NCBI RefSeq assembly: GCF_017745095.1
Contig: NZ_JAGHZZ010000007.1
Location: forward strand, 62,001 to 126,000
From: Sporocytophaga sp.
Lineage (GTDB): Bacteria > Bacteroidota > Bacteroidia > Cytophagales > Cytophagaceae
Direction: 5' to 3'
DNA: 64,000 nucleotides
Position numbers and translations under genes: made by a program. Each line of letters opens with the position of its first letter. The stretch's first letter is position 1. The notes under the pieces were generated by a model that worked only from the letters and a program-made list of their open reading frames with translations, searched no databases and was not told where the DNA came from. Below, piece by piece: positions 7,396 to 16,295 of this stretch.

Positions 7396-10086
7396 TTAAT
7401 CGATTATCCTTAAAAGCCTTTTTAGGAGTTGAATTAAAACTACAGGCATTAAGCTAATCAGAATAATCCCTCCCCATATCTCAATTGAGAGCGGCTTCAC
7501 TTGCAATATTCTTTGAACTGCAGGAAGTATGCCGGTAATTGCCAGCATTGAACTACAAAAGGCAAGCGCCATCCATACAAATTTATTTCTGGTTATTTCA
7601 TTTATAAAGAATGAGCTCTTCGCAGATGACAGATTAAAAACATGCCAGAGTTGAGAAAAAGCCAGTGAATAAAACACCATATCCTGAATAATTGCAGGTT
7701 CATTCGCATAATGTTTTTCAAAAAACAATACTCCGCAGAGTATAGAACCTGAAATGCATATGCAATAAGCTACAAGGGATTTCCAGTCGTTACTGTTAAG
7801 CATTGGAGCTTCAGGATTTCTTGGAGGAAGTTTCATCACAAGTCTATCCCCCTGCCCAAGACCCAAAGCCAAAGCGGGAAATACATCTGTAATTATATTA
7901 AGGAACAAGATCTGAAGGGGCAACAATACAATCCTTGGATCTATAAATCCAGAAGCTACCACCAGAACTATTTCACTAAGATTACAGGATAAAAGGAAGA
8001 TTATAAACTCTCTTATATTCTGAAATATAACTCTTCCCTGAAAAATAGCTTCAACGATAGAAACAAATGAATCATCCTTTAAAACTACATCAGCCGTATC
8101 TTTGGCAACCTGTGTACCTCTTGTTCCCATTGCAATTCCAATATCAGCCTTTTTTAATGCAGGTGTATCATTGATACCATCGCCGGTCATGGCCACAATA
8201 TTTCCCTCACTCTGATAAAGGCTTACGAGATCAAATTTCTGAGCAGGAGTTACTCTGGCAAAAACCCTTGTATTCATTACACGCTCTTTGTCGCGGCCAT
8301 AAATATCAAGCTCTTGAAGTTGAGCACCTGTCATAAGTGAGTTTGCCTCTTCCTCATCCTCTACGATGCCAATCTTCTTAGCGATAGTAAAACCTGTTTT
8401 AGGATGATCACCTGTAACCATAATCACTTTTACTCCTGCAGTCTTACAACTTTCCATTGCAAAACCTATATCATGCCTCGGTGGATCCAGAAAACCAACC
8501 AAGCCGATAAAAGTAAGATCTTTAAGATACTCTTGCTCCTCCTCTGCCTGATGTTTTATTGCAAAAGCAAGTACCCTTAACCCCATCGACGAAATCCTTT
8601 CAGCCTCATTATGCAAATGCTTTATAAATGAAGAATCAATAGGCAATACTTCAGAATCTTTGCGATATTTCCTGCACTTAGAAAGAATTGCTTCAACAGA
8701 ACCTTTGGATGTTACAATAAAGCCATCCCGAGATTTCACCATTACAGCCATCATCTTTGTATCCGAGCTAAATGGTTTTTCATTAACTCTGAAATATTCT
8801 CCTTTAATTTCATTCGTATCAATTCCACCGGAATATGCCAATTTTAGTAAAGCAATTTCTAAAGGGTCTCCAATAGCTTTACCGGTAGACAAGTTAAGAC
8901 TGGCATTATTACACAGTGCTGCGGTTAAATACAACTCATGCAATGTATTTTCAACATCTGCGACTTCTCCATTGGAAAAAAGATTTTTACGTTTATCAAA
9001 ATCACTTTTCAATTCAAATGTCTTATGAGGGAAAGCAATTAGGTTTACCTCCATCACATTTTCAGTAAGCGTACCTGTCTTGTCGGTGAAGATGATGTTT
9101 GTTCCCCCTAGTGTTTCAACTGAATAAAGCTTTTTTATTATTGCATTTCTTTTTGCCAGTCTAAGCATCCCATAGGCAAGAGCAATTGTAGAAACAATTG
9201 GAAGTCCTTCAGGAATAGCCGCAACTGCAAGTGCAATAGCAGTTTCCACGATGGTATAAAATTCCTGCTTTCTCAAAAGACCTGCAACGATAAAAATACA
9301 AGCCATAGCTGCAGTAATCCAGATAAGAGTTTTAGTTAGTTTTTCAAGTTTCGCATCAAGTGGAGTAGATACATTTTCTGTACTCTGCGTCATTGTTGAA
9401 ATTTTGCCAAGCTCAGTATGTAAGCCAGTTGCAGTCACCAAAAAGTAACCATTCCCTTTTATAACAGACGTTCCTTTATAGACCATGTTAGTTCTGTCAG
9501 CCAGAGGAGTTGGTTCAGGAAGAGGTTCGCATATCTTATCAACAGGAAGGGATTCACCGGTAAGTGGAGATTCGTTTATCTCCAAATTGTTAAGATTTAC
9601 AAGCCTTCCATCAGCAGGAACCATGTCTCCTGCTTTAATATAAACAAGATCACCAATTGCAAGTAAAGCCGAATTGATTTCAGATAATTCCGAACCTCTG
9701 ACAACCTTAGCAAGAGAAATTTCAAGACTTCTCAATCCTTCCATTGATTTTCTAGCCTGCAATTCAATAAAAAAACCAATAAGGGCATTAATCAAAATTA
9801 CGCCTCCAATGGCTATTGAATTTGTGACATCATGAAAAAAAAGAGAAATGATTGCTGCCCCGGCAAGAAGATAAGTAATCGCATTCTGAAACTGTTCCAG
9901 TAAAATCTTTAAGATCGATTTTTCTTTTACATCTGCAAGCTTGTTCGGACCATATTGAACAATTCTGCTTTCAGCTTCATCAGCATTTAATCCTTTCTTA
10001 GGATCAGACAATAAAAAATCCATAACCTTTTCTCCAGAAAGGGCATGGAATAAAAGTTCGAATGAAAATCCTGATTTGTCAAGCAC
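7396..10086 (-). CDS. P-type cation-transporting ATPase (Ca2+/P2-type)
   Basis: 896 residues. The order is a cation-ATPase N-terminal domain (GLNADEAESRIVQYGPNKL), an actuator domain with the TGES loop (ESPLTGESLPVDK), the PEGLP ion-site motif in the fourth membrane segment, and the phosphorylated Asp335 in DKTGTLTEN. The nucleotide domain and MTGDGINDTPALKKADIGIAMG hinge follow, with a four-to-six-helix C-terminal membrane part. The PEGLP core and overall size fit SERCA/PMR1-like Ca2+ (or Mn2+) efflux pumps of the inner membrane. The neighbours are a coiled-coil protein and a universal stress protein on the same strand, suggesting a stress-related ion-homeostasis cluster. Confidence 0.9.
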   Translation of the reverse strand: MLDKSGFSFELLFHALSGEKVMDFLLSDPKKGLNADEAESRIVQYGPNKLADVKEKSILKILLEQFQNAITYLLAGAAIISLFFHDVTNSIAIGGVILINALIGFFIELQARKSMEGLRSLEISLAKVVRGSELSEINSALLAIGDLVYIKAGDMVPADGRLVNLNNLEINESPLTGESLPVDKICEPLPEPTPLADRTNMVYKGTSVIKGNGYFLVTATGLHTELGKISTMTQSTENVSTPLDAKLEKLTKTLIWITAAMACIFIVAGLLRKQEFYTIVETAIALAVAAIPEGLPIVSTIALAYGMLRLAKRNAIIKKLYSVETLGGTNIIFTDKTGTLTENVMEVNLIAFPHKTFELKSDFDKRKNLFSNGEVADVENTLHELYLTAALCNNASLNLSTGKAIGDPLEIALLKLAYSGGIDTNEIKGEYFRVNEKPFSSDTKMMAVMVKSRDGFIVTSKGSVEAILSKCRKYRKDSEVLPIDSSFIKHLHNEAERISSMGLRVLAFAIKHQAEEEQEYLKDLTFIGLVGFLDPPRHDIGFAMESCKTAGVKVIMVTGDHPKTGFTIAKKIGIVEDEEEANSLMTGAQLQELDIYGRDKERVMNTRVFARVTPAQKFDLVSLYQSEGNIVAMTGDGINDTPALKKADIGIAMGTRGTQVAKDTADVVLKDDSFVSIVEAIFQGRVIFQNIREFIIFLLSCNLSEIVLVVASGFIDPRIVLLPLQILFLNIITDVFPALALGLGQGDRLVMKLPPRNPEAPMLNSNDWKSLVAYCICISGSILCGVLFFEKHYANEPAIIQDMVFYSLAFSQLWHVFNLSSAKSSFFINEITRNKFVWMALAFCSSMLAITGILPAVQRILQVKPLSIEIWGGIILISLMPVVLIQLLKRLLRIID

Positions 10087-10099
10087 AAGAAAATATATA

Positions 10100-10107
10100 C
10101 AAACCTA
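10100..10107 (-). promoter_or_regulatory. TAnnTTTG -7 box before the P-type ATPase
   Basis: On the minus strand TAGGTTTG matches the -7 consensus and lies 13 nt before the ATG at 10086. There is no matching TTG box at the expected distance, so confidence is low. It would give the ATPase its own transcript apart from the genes upstream. Confidence 0.3.
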
Positions 10108-10158
10108 AGTTAAAATCAAAAACCTAAGTATTGTAAACCTTAAAAAAGCTCATATGTT

Positions 10159-10551
10159 TTACATATATTTTTCAAGGAAAGCTCTGAAATCTGCTTTAAG
10201 GTCATCAAATATTTCATTAAAGCTATCCATTCTCTCTTCAAGATTATAATGTTCATTTGCTGTTCTTTCATCAACTGCATTGCTGAAATCCTTTTCATAA
10301 TCAGCCATTACTCTTCCCATCCTATTGATATCATGTTTTAATTTTATAATTTCATCATGTTGTATAAAGAACTTGTTTTGAAATTGTTCTATCTGAATTT
10401 TAACATCGATATCACTATAGTCTGAAGCAATCTCTTCAAGGTGTTCTTGAAAAATTTTCAATTCATCATTGCAAAACTCCAGCTTATTCAACCATAACCT
10501 TTCGTCAAAATGAAGCCAGGAGATCAATCTTCTTTTTTCGTCCGCTATCAT
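10159..10551 (-). CDS. Small coiled-coil protein of unknown function
   Basis: 130 residues, mostly charged and helical. Heptad-like stretches run through about residues 15-110 (LEFCNDELKIFQEHLEEIA, then KHDINRMGRVMADYEKDF). No signal peptide or membrane segment is present. I do not recognise the family. It lies 5 nt downstream of the universal stress protein start-to-stop unit and 72 nt upstream of the P-type ATPase, all on the minus strand. It may act in the same stress response, but that is inference from position only. Confidence 0.75.
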   Translation of the reverse strand: MIADEKRRLISWLHFDERLWLNKLEFCNDELKIFQEHLEEIASDYSDIDVKIQIEQFQNKFFIQHDEIIKLKHDINRMGRVMADYEKDFSNAVDERTANEHYNLEERMDSFNEIFDDLKADFRAFLEKYM

Positions 10552-10556
10552 ATCAT

Positions 10557-11411
10557 TTAACTTTTATAATTTTTTTCATTCAATAAAAACATAGGAACCT
10601 CTATTCTATATAAGCTTTTATCAATCATACTTTTGTAAAAAAGCCTTCTAAAGAAAGAACTGCTGTGTTTCATTAATGCAATCATATCAACATCTTCATC
10701 AGAAAGAAAAGTCTCTATAGCCTCATATCGATCGTCCGATACAAGCATTTCAAATTTTATCTTTCCGAATTCGTCAGTAGCCTTTACCTTTTTTCTCAAC
10801 CTTTCAAACAGAACGGCATCAAGAGGCAGACTGATAGAGTCTGCGATATGCAGCACTGTTACTTTGGCATTAAAAATCTTTGCAAAATTCACAACCTCAT
10901 CAATTGCTAAGTGGTCATAATCTCGTAGTCCACATGCAAATACAATATGCTGAAATCCCTGAAACGTAGCTTCTGCAGGTACTGCCAAAACAGGGCATGA
11001 CACTTGATCGAGTGTGGAAATTGTTGTACTACCAACCCATTTTGAAGTAATAGAGTTATCATAGGCTCCCATTACCACCAATTCAACATTTTCTCTTTTG
11101 GCAACTTCTGCTATTTCATTCACAGCTATTCCTGAAGAAAATTTATAATCACATCCTACTCTACTTCCATCCAGATATTTTTCTGAACTTACAATATCAC
11201 AGGATTGACGTAATTTTTCCTTTGCTGAATACTCCTGATCTTCCAGTATCTCCTCCATCATAAATGTCGGAATGGTAGGCTCGAGAACAGGAAAGGGGGC
11301 AGAATTGAATATAAGAACCTCTGATACTGATTTCGCAGCTATGCCTTTAGCAAAATTTAATGCATTATTTGAACTGTCTGAAAAGTCCGAAGCTAGTAGT
11401 AACTTATCCAT
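10557..11411 (-). CDS. Tandem-domain universal stress protein
   Basis: 284 residues with two UspA-like Rossmann folds. The first runs about 1-145 (starts LLASDFSDSSNNALNFA, with LVVMGAYDNS and a VLAVPAE end). The second runs about 150-280 (IVFACGLRDYDHLAIDEVV, then MIALMKHSSSFFRRLFYKS, ending VPMFLLNEK). The ATP-binding G-x2-G-x9-G-S/T motif is only partly visible in the first domain (GAYDNSITSKWVGSTT), and the second looks degenerate. Such proteins are induced by stress or growth arrest. The start is fixed by an AGGAGAT directly before ATG, which is caught up in a leader hairpin (11412-11451). Confidence 0.9.
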   Translation of the reverse strand: MDKLLLASDFSDSSNNALNFAKGIAAKSVSEVLIFNSAPFPVLEPTIPTFMMEEILEDQEYSAKEKLRQSCDIVSSEKYLDGSRVGCDYKFSSGIAVNEIAEVAKRENVELVVMGAYDNSITSKWVGSTTISTLDQVSCPVLAVPAEATFQGFQHIVFACGLRDYDHLAIDEVVNFAKIFNAKVTVLHIADSISLPLDAVLFERLRKKVKATDEFGKIKFEMLVSDDRYEAIETFLSDEDVDMIALMKHSSSFFRRLFYKSMIDKSLYRIEVPMFLLNEKNYKS

Positions 11412-11451
11412 ATCTCCTACCTTTATTTGATAACATCAAAAGACAGGAGAT
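11412..11451 (-). promoter_or_regulatory. Leader hairpin covering the ribosome-binding site of the stress protein gene
   Basis: Read on the minus strand, ATCTCCT (11451-11445) is exactly complementary to AGGAGAT (11418-11412), which abuts the ATG. Between them TTTGAT-GTT-ATCAAA forms a second perfect 6-bp hairpin. Folding would hide the Shine-Dalgarno-like sequence, so translation could be switched by melting or by a bound factor. The pairing is seen in the sequence; a regulatory role is inference. Confidence 0.45.
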
Positions 11452-11483
11452 TAATTCGAATGATTGTAAATGAGAATTTAATA

Positions 11484-12431
11484 TCAATTTTTAAATTCGA
11501 TATTCTGAAAATAATCTGCAATTAAGTCGCAGACGATTTTAAAATTCAATGGTAATACCTTCTCAATATAAGGGTGCTTGCCACCAAAAGTATGATCCGC
11601 ATTCTCAATAACTTTTAATTCAGCAGAGGGATTGCTATTTTTTAAGGCAAAAGCATTATCTACGGACACAGTTGAATCTGCTGATCCGTGAACAATTAAA
11701 AGATGGTTTAATTTTGAAGCAGCAGCTACAACATCAAGTCTTGATTTATTTGCAACATAAGATTCCAGAAACTGAGGGTAAAGAGGCATTTTTTGACCAG
11801 TTCGTGCATTGTCTATAAATACAGTTTCTCCTTTTCTCCATAAAGCAATATCTTTATCATTCAGAAATTTCTTTAGATCAGCAACACCTGCCAGTGATAC
11901 CACAGCCAGTACTCTCTTATCTTCAGATCCCTTCAACATCGCTATTGATCCACCTCTGCTATGTCCTATCAGTAATAGCTTCCGCTTGTCCCACTCTCTT
12001 GAAGGAATTATTTCATCTTTAAATAGCCGATCTATCATAGCCTGAACATCTTCAAGCTCAATGATAAAATTATTTCTACCAAATCTATCTAGGTCATTAA
12101 ATTCCAATGGACTATCAAGGGTTGTTCCATTATGTGAAAAATTCATTTTGATAAACGCGTAATTCAATTGAGTAAAATATTCCATCATCAGATCAAAATT
12201 CCCCCAATCCTTAAACCCTTTAAATCCATGTAAAAATATAATCAGAGGTTTTTCCTTTCCATCTGCAGCATATGAAAGATCATATAAAAACTTTCTGTTT
12301 TCATTTTCCAATGCCAATTGTCTGTTTTTAAGTAAAATATGTTTTGCCATAAATGCCTGGTCTGAATCACATGATAAACTACTGAAAACCAATACAGATA
12401 AAATCAATAAAAACATCTGTATTATAAACAT
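11484..12431 (-). CDS. Alpha/beta hydrolase (serine esterase/peptidase-like)
   Basis: 315 residues from the longest start. A short hydrophobic N-terminus (about 1-20, then SLSCDSDQ) could be an export or lipoprotein signal, though the lipobox is not canonical. A second possible start at Met28 (12350) would give a cytoplasmic protein. The alpha/beta hydrolase features are the oxyanion segment FLHGFKGFKDWGNF, nucleophile Ser158 in GHSRGGS, and a late His in ENADHTFGG; an Asp near HGSADSTV fits the triad. The family resembles the dienelactone hydrolase/BAAT-like group. The substrate is unknown. It is divergent from ispB. Confidence 0.85.
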   Translation of the reverse strand: MFIIQMFLLILSVLVFSSLSCDSDQAFMAKHILLKNRQLALENENRKFLYDLSYAADGKEKPLIIFLHGFKGFKDWGNFDLMMEYFTQLNYAFIKMNFSHNGTTLDSPLEFNDLDRFGRNNFIIELEDVQAMIDRLFKDEIIPSREWDKRKLLLIGHSRGGSIAMLKGSEDKRVLAVVSLAGVADLKKFLNDKDIALWRKGETVFIDNARTGQKMPLYPQFLESYVANKSRLDVVAAASKLNHLLIVHGSADSTVSVDNAFALKNSNPSAELKVIENADHTFGGKHPYIEKVLPLNFKIVCDLIADYFQNIEFKN

Positions 12432-12507
12432 ATTTTTAAATTAATAAAATATGATTTTTAAAGGTCAGCCCTTTGGAAACAGTATAAATAGATTGTAATA
12501 TTGTATC

Positions 12508-13485
12508 ATGGCTGTCAGTATTAAAGAAATACAAGCTCCGATTGAAGACGAAATAAAGGATTTTGAAAAGAAATTCAGGGATTCTATGAAAAGCAATGTA
12601 GTGTTGCTCGACAGAATCATGACCTATATCGTTAAAAGAAAGGGGAAACAACTTAGGCCAATGTTTGTATTTCTAATGGCCAAAACATGTGGCGGAATAA
12701 GTGAATCTACCTATAGAGGCGCAGCATTAATTGAACTGCTTCATACAGCTACTCTGGTTCACGATGATGTAGTAGACGATGCTAATTACAGACGTGGATT
12801 CTTTTCCATTAATGCACTTTGGAAGAATAAAATAGCAGTGCTCGTTGGAGACTACCTGCTTTCCAAAGGATTACTACTATCCCTTCAGAATGATGATTTC
12901 AGCATACTTAAAATAGTTTCGAATGCAGTAAAGGAAATGAGTGAAGGAGAGTTGCTTCAAATAGAAAAAGCAAGGAATCTTGACATCACGGAAGAAGTAT
13001 ATTTTGAAATTATCCGTCAGAAAACCGCCTCACTAATAGCTTCATGTTGTGCAGTAGGCGCTGCTTCTTCGGGTGTAGATACAAATGCTATAGAAAATGC
13101 CAGACTTTTTGGAGAAAAAGTTGGAATGGCATTTCAAATAAAAGACGACCTCTTTGATTACAATACCGAAGCCGCTATAGGTAAACCCATAGGTATTGAT
13201 ATAAAAGAAAGAAAGATGACACTTCCACTGATCTTTGCACTTAACAAAGCCAACTGGTGGGAAAAAAGAAAGATCATTAATATCGTTAAGAATCAAAACG
13301 ATAATCCTAAAAAAGTTGCTGAAGTAATTCAATTTGTGAAAAATTCCGGAGGTATTGCATACGCAACGGAAATCATGAATACTTACATGAATCAGGCAAA
13401 TTCTATCCTGGAAACGTTTCCTTCCTCTCCTTACAAACAATCCCTTCAACAGTTGGTTAAATATACAATAGAGAGAGACAAATAA
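12508..13485 (+). CDS. ispB: Polyprenyl diphosphate synthase
   Basis: 325 residues. The first aspartate-rich motif is D86-D-x-x-D90 (HDDVVDDA) and the second is in MAFQIKDDLFDY. GKQLRPMFV holds the isopentenyl-diphosphate-binding residues. It condenses isopentenyl diphosphate with an allylic primer to make the long side chain of menaquinone, the usual quinone in this phylum; the small residues before the first motif suggest a long-chain product. A TTTG-N20-TAATATTG element (12472-12503) is a near-match promoter but lies so close to the ATG that the transcript would be almost leaderless. A small basic-protein gene follows 37 nt later. Confidence 0.92.
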   Translation: MAVSIKEIQAPIEDEIKDFEKKFRDSMKSNVVLLDRIMTYIVKRKGKQLRPMFVFLMAKTCGGISESTYRGAALIELLHTATLVHDDVVDDANYRRGFFSINALWKNKIAVLVGDYLLSKGLLLSLQNDDFSILKIVSNAVKEMSEGELLQIEKARNLDITEEVYFEIIRQKTASLIASCCAVGAASSGVDTNAIENARLFGEKVGMAFQIKDDLFDYNTEAAIGKPIGIDIKERKMTLPLIFALNKANWWEKRKIINIVKNQNDNPKKVAEVIQFVKNSGGIAYATEIMNTYMNQANSILETFPSSPYKQSLQQLVKYTIERDK

Positions 13486-13522
13486 TTTCTCTTATTGAAT
13501 TTAAACTAATTGGGAAGAAATC

Positions 13523-14017
13523 ATGAGAAGTAGTGCATTAACTTTAAAATCTGTCAGAAAGAATGCTTACAGGTATACAGAAAGCATAGGAGATTCAGCA
13601 AAAAAAATTGCTAAATCAGTGAAAAAATCTTTCTCCAAAATTGATTGGGAAGGAATGGGGAAGGAAACCAAAAAGCAAGTAAATTTCCTTTCTAAAAGAG
13701 GTCAAAGATTAATACTTCAGGCTAAAAAGTCAGTGAGATTAACCTCCAAAAAAATAAGAAGGAAAGCGTGGTACAGAGAAATGAAGAGAGGAACATTCTT
13801 TCCTAAAAGAGCTAGAATCATAAGAAGTTGGGCTATTTTAAACGCAAAATACCTTCAACTTGTGTTAAGCAAAAAAGCCAGAAGAGTAAATCGTATGTTA
13901 AATCCGGATTATCCTGCTTTAAGAAACTTTGCGGATGACACTTTAGCAATCACAAAGTTTTTCTTTGGAACTCAAATTCCAAGATATACAGGAATGGCCT
14001 TGGAGAAAGTGAGATAA
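13523..14017 (+). CDS. Highly basic hypothetical protein
   Basis: 164 residues with very many Lys and Arg, spread along the whole length. No signal peptide or membrane segment is evident. The N-terminal third (SIGDSAKKIAKSVKKSFSKID) looks like an amphipathic helix, and the C-terminal part (LRNFADDTLAITKFFFGTQIPRYTGM) is less charged. I do not recognise the family. The charge suggests binding to nucleic acid or to acidic membranes. It lies 37 nt downstream of the polyprenyl synthase and is followed by a strong terminator, so the two probably share a transcript. Confidence 0.75.
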   Translation: MRSSALTLKSVRKNAYRYTESIGDSAKKIAKSVKKSFSKIDWEGMGKETKKQVNFLSKRGQRLILQAKKSVRLTSKKIRRKAWYREMKRGTFFPKRARIIRSWAILNAKYLQLVLSKKARRVNRMLNPDYPALRNFADDTLAITKFFFGTQIPRYTGMALEKVR

Positions 14018-14039
14018 AATTAAAAAGCATTTATGTCTG

Positions 14040-14070
14040 AAAGAGGCTATTAAACATAGCCTCTTTTTTT
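14040..14070 (+). terminator. Rho-independent terminator
   Basis: AAAGAGGCTAT (14040-14050) pairs exactly with ATAGCCTCTTT (14056-14066) around TAAAC and is followed by a T run. Confidence 0.9.
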
Positions 14071-14165
14071 ATACTTTTTTAAATCTTATTAGAATTATCA
14101 TCTGATAGAGCTAATTTGCCTTATTGACTTTTTTATATATTTAAATTCCTAAAAATCAAACCAGA

Positions 14166-15572
14166 ATGTTGTCAATACGAAATACCATACTAGTATTATT
14201 CTTCTTATTAAGCATTACTCCTTTTCTAATGGCTCAGATTCGTCTTCCGGCAGTATTTTCTTCTAACATGGTAATTCAGCGCAACACTGAGATACCTATT
14301 TGGGGATGGGCAGGACCAACACAGACTATACAAATTCTGGTTAGCTGGGATTCAACAATTGTTCAAACTAAAGTCTCCAATACATCTTTGTGGAAAGCCA
14401 CTATAAAAACTCCTTCTGCAAATGGACCTCACACAATTACAATCAAGGCTGGGAGTGAGCAGAAGACAATTGAAAATGTAATGTCAGGAGAAGTATGGTT
14501 ATGCTCTGGTCAATCCAACATGGAATGGAGTATGAATCTTTCTGCAGATGGAAAACCTTATCTGGAAAAGATCAATGATCCTCAAATAAGATTATTTCAG
14601 GTACCAAGATCAGCTGCTTCTACTCCACAGATGAAAGGGGAAGGCAATTGGAATCATTGCAATGGAGAGTCTCTGAAATGGTTTAGCGCAGTTGCATATT
14701 ATTTTGGAAAGACTCTTAATACTGAACTAAAAGTACCTATAGGCCTTATACATTCAAGTTGGGGAGGTACCCCAGCTGAAGTATGGATCCCCAAAGAGAT
14801 CATAGACTCAGATTCACTTCTAAAAGCAAATGCCAATAAACAATGTACCATCGACCGCCCATGGTGCCCTTCTGTCTCTGGGATGGCTTATAACTCAATG
14901 ATTGCACCATTAATTCCATTTAAACTATCAGGTATTATTTGGTATCAAGGTGAATCAAATGTAGAGCATCCATATTCATATAAACAACTGATGGAAAAAT
15001 TAATATTAAATTGGAGAAAAGATTTTCAATCAGAACTTCCTTTTTATTATGTACAAATAGCCCCTTACAGTGGATATGGTGATAATCTGAATGGGGTATT
15101 ACTTCGGGAACAACAATCTAAACTTTTGAAGGTACCTAACACCGGTATGGTTATCATTTCGGATGTTGTTGGGAATATTAACGATATTCACCCTCCACAT
15201 AAGAAACCTGTAGGTGAAAGATTAGCTCTCTTAGCACTTGAAGATACATATAACATTAAGACAAAATCAGCCAAAAGTCCCTCTTTCAAAAGCATGAAAA
15301 TTGAAAATGGAAAAATAAAAATCACCTTTGATAATGCATCTAAAGGGCTTACAACCAAAGAAGGCCAAGAGCTCAATGGCTTTATTATTGCAGGCAGTGA
15401 CAAACTATTTTATCCTGCAAAAGCAGAAATCAAGGATAATACTGTAACAGTATATTCTCCCAAAGTAACCAAACCAGTAGCAGCTAGATTTGAGTGGACA
15501 AATGATGCCATACCAAACCTTTTTAACAAAGATGGATTACCTGTTTCTTCCTTCAGAACAGATGAATGGTAA
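14166..15572 (+). CDS. Exported sialate O-acetylesterase-family SGNH hydrolase
   Basis: 468 residues with a signal peptide (about 1-23, ending LMAQ). The N-terminal beta domain (IRLPAVFSSNMVIQRN) is the usual lead-in of this family. The SASA-type SGNH core carries nucleophile Ser117 in CSGQSNMEW, then SSWGGTPAEVW, the IIWYQGESN block, and a late INDIHPPHKKPVG with Asp-x-x-His. It removes acetyl esters from sialic acid or from acetylated plant polysaccharides such as xylan. In an organism with a GH5 cellulase, deacetylation of hemicellulose is a reasonable inference. It appears monocistronic. Confidence 0.9.
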   Translation: MLSIRNTILVLFFLLSITPFLMAQIRLPAVFSSNMVIQRNTEIPIWGWAGPTQTIQILVSWDSTIVQTKVSNTSLWKATIKTPSANGPHTITIKAGSEQKTIENVMSGEVWLCSGQSNMEWSMNLSADGKPYLEKINDPQIRLFQVPRSAASTPQMKGEGNWNHCNGESLKWFSAVAYYFGKTLNTELKVPIGLIHSSWGGTPAEVWIPKEIIDSDSLLKANANKQCTIDRPWCPSVSGMAYNSMIAPLIPFKLSGIIWYQGESNVEHPYSYKQLMEKLILNWRKDFQSELPFYYVQIAPYSGYGDNLNGVLLREQQSKLLKVPNTGMVIISDVVGNINDIHPPHKKPVGERLALLALEDTYNIKTKSAKSPSFKSMKIENGKIKITFDNASKGLTTKEGQELNGFIIAGSDKLFYPAKAEIKDNTVTVYSPKVTKPVAARFEWTNDAIPNLFNKDGLPVSSFRTDEW

Positions 15573-15629
15573 ATTGAAACAGATCAAAATAACAATCGAT
15601 GACTTCTTTCACCAGTCTGAAAAATATTC

Positions 15630-15669
15630 AATAAAATAGCTGCCTGATATAACAAGCAGCCATTTTATT
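15630..15669. terminator. Bidirectional terminator between convergent genes
   Basis: AATAAAATaGCTGC (15630-15643) pairs with GCAGCcATTTTATT (15656-15669), with one mismatch and a 12-nt loop. The A/T flanks are symmetric. It lies between the stops at 15572 (+) and 15679 (-). Confidence 0.7.
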
Positions 15670-15678
15670 GAATTATAT

Positions 15679-16161
15679 TTAATACCCTGCACCAATATTA
15701 GATCCTGGCCCCGAAGAACCAGGGCTTGCCCCTGGTGCACTGGAAGGTTGTGGAGTTGATGTACTAGGTAACATACCATTATTGGGAAGTCCTCCGTTAT
15801 TGGGTAAACCTCCGTTGTTCGGCAACATTCCACCATTAGGCAGCTGTCCGTTGCTTGGAAGTCCTCCATTATATTCAATACCCGGATTCACCTGAGTATT
15901 TGGATTTATATTTGGATTTGTAGCAGGGTTATTATTATATATACTTGTTTCATTCCTCAACTGAGTTCCATCCATTGAACCTGGAACTGTCGGGTTAATA
16001 GAATAGTATGACTCATCAGGAGAACTTTTTACTCCCGGATAAAGATCATTATTCCTCCCTATGATAGTCGTATTTGTATCAATTTGCGCAAAGGAACTGA
16101 AGCCCAACCCCATTGCAAACATTATCATCAGCACTATTTTCATATTCCTGTTTTTCATCAA
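15679..16161 (-). CDS. Exported Asn/Gly/Pro-rich repeat protein
   Basis: 160 residues with a signal peptide (about 1-26, ending SFAQ); a second Met directly follows the first. The middle holds NPNINPNTQVNP and a run of hexapeptide repeats of the type N-N-G-G-L-P (about residues 98-131). The tail is rich in Ser, Pro and Gly. There is no cysteine lipobox and no sorting domain. It is probably an unstructured surface or periplasmic protein, and its function is unknown. The repeats are also near-identical at DNA level (18-bp units, about 15769-15870) and could vary in number by slippage. Confidence 0.75.
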   Translation of the reverse strand: MMKNRNMKIVLMIMFAMGLGFSSFAQIDTNTTIIGRNNDLYPGVKSSPDESYYSINPTVPGSMDGTQLRNETSIYNNNPATNPNINPNTQVNPGIEYNGGLPSNGQLPNGGMLPNNGGLPNNGGLPNNGMLPSTSTPQPSSAPGASPGSSGPGSNIGAGY

Positions 16162-16280
16162 AACAATTCAGGTCCGGGCATAGTGCCAAATTTCCCTAAG
16201 ATCCCTGACCTCTTACCACTTTAACAAAGTTGTATATGTTTATGCCAAACAATTTTTTATGGCCACAAATTATTTAAATA

Positions 16281-16286
16281 AGGAGG
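16281..16286 (+). promoter_or_regulatory. Strong Shine-Dalgarno sequence before the DUF4136 gene
   Basis: AGGAGG lies 9 nt before the ATG at 16296 (6 nt before an in-frame GTG at 16293). Perfect Shine-Dalgarno sequences are unusual in this phylum, and this one supports a start in this position. Confidence 0.6.
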
Positions 16287-16295
16287 AAAGTAGTG

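Noticed and set aside
8660-9028. 122-codon plus-strand frame inside the P-type ATPase gene
   Set aside because: It lies antisense to conserved ATPase coding sequence and has no recognisable domain.
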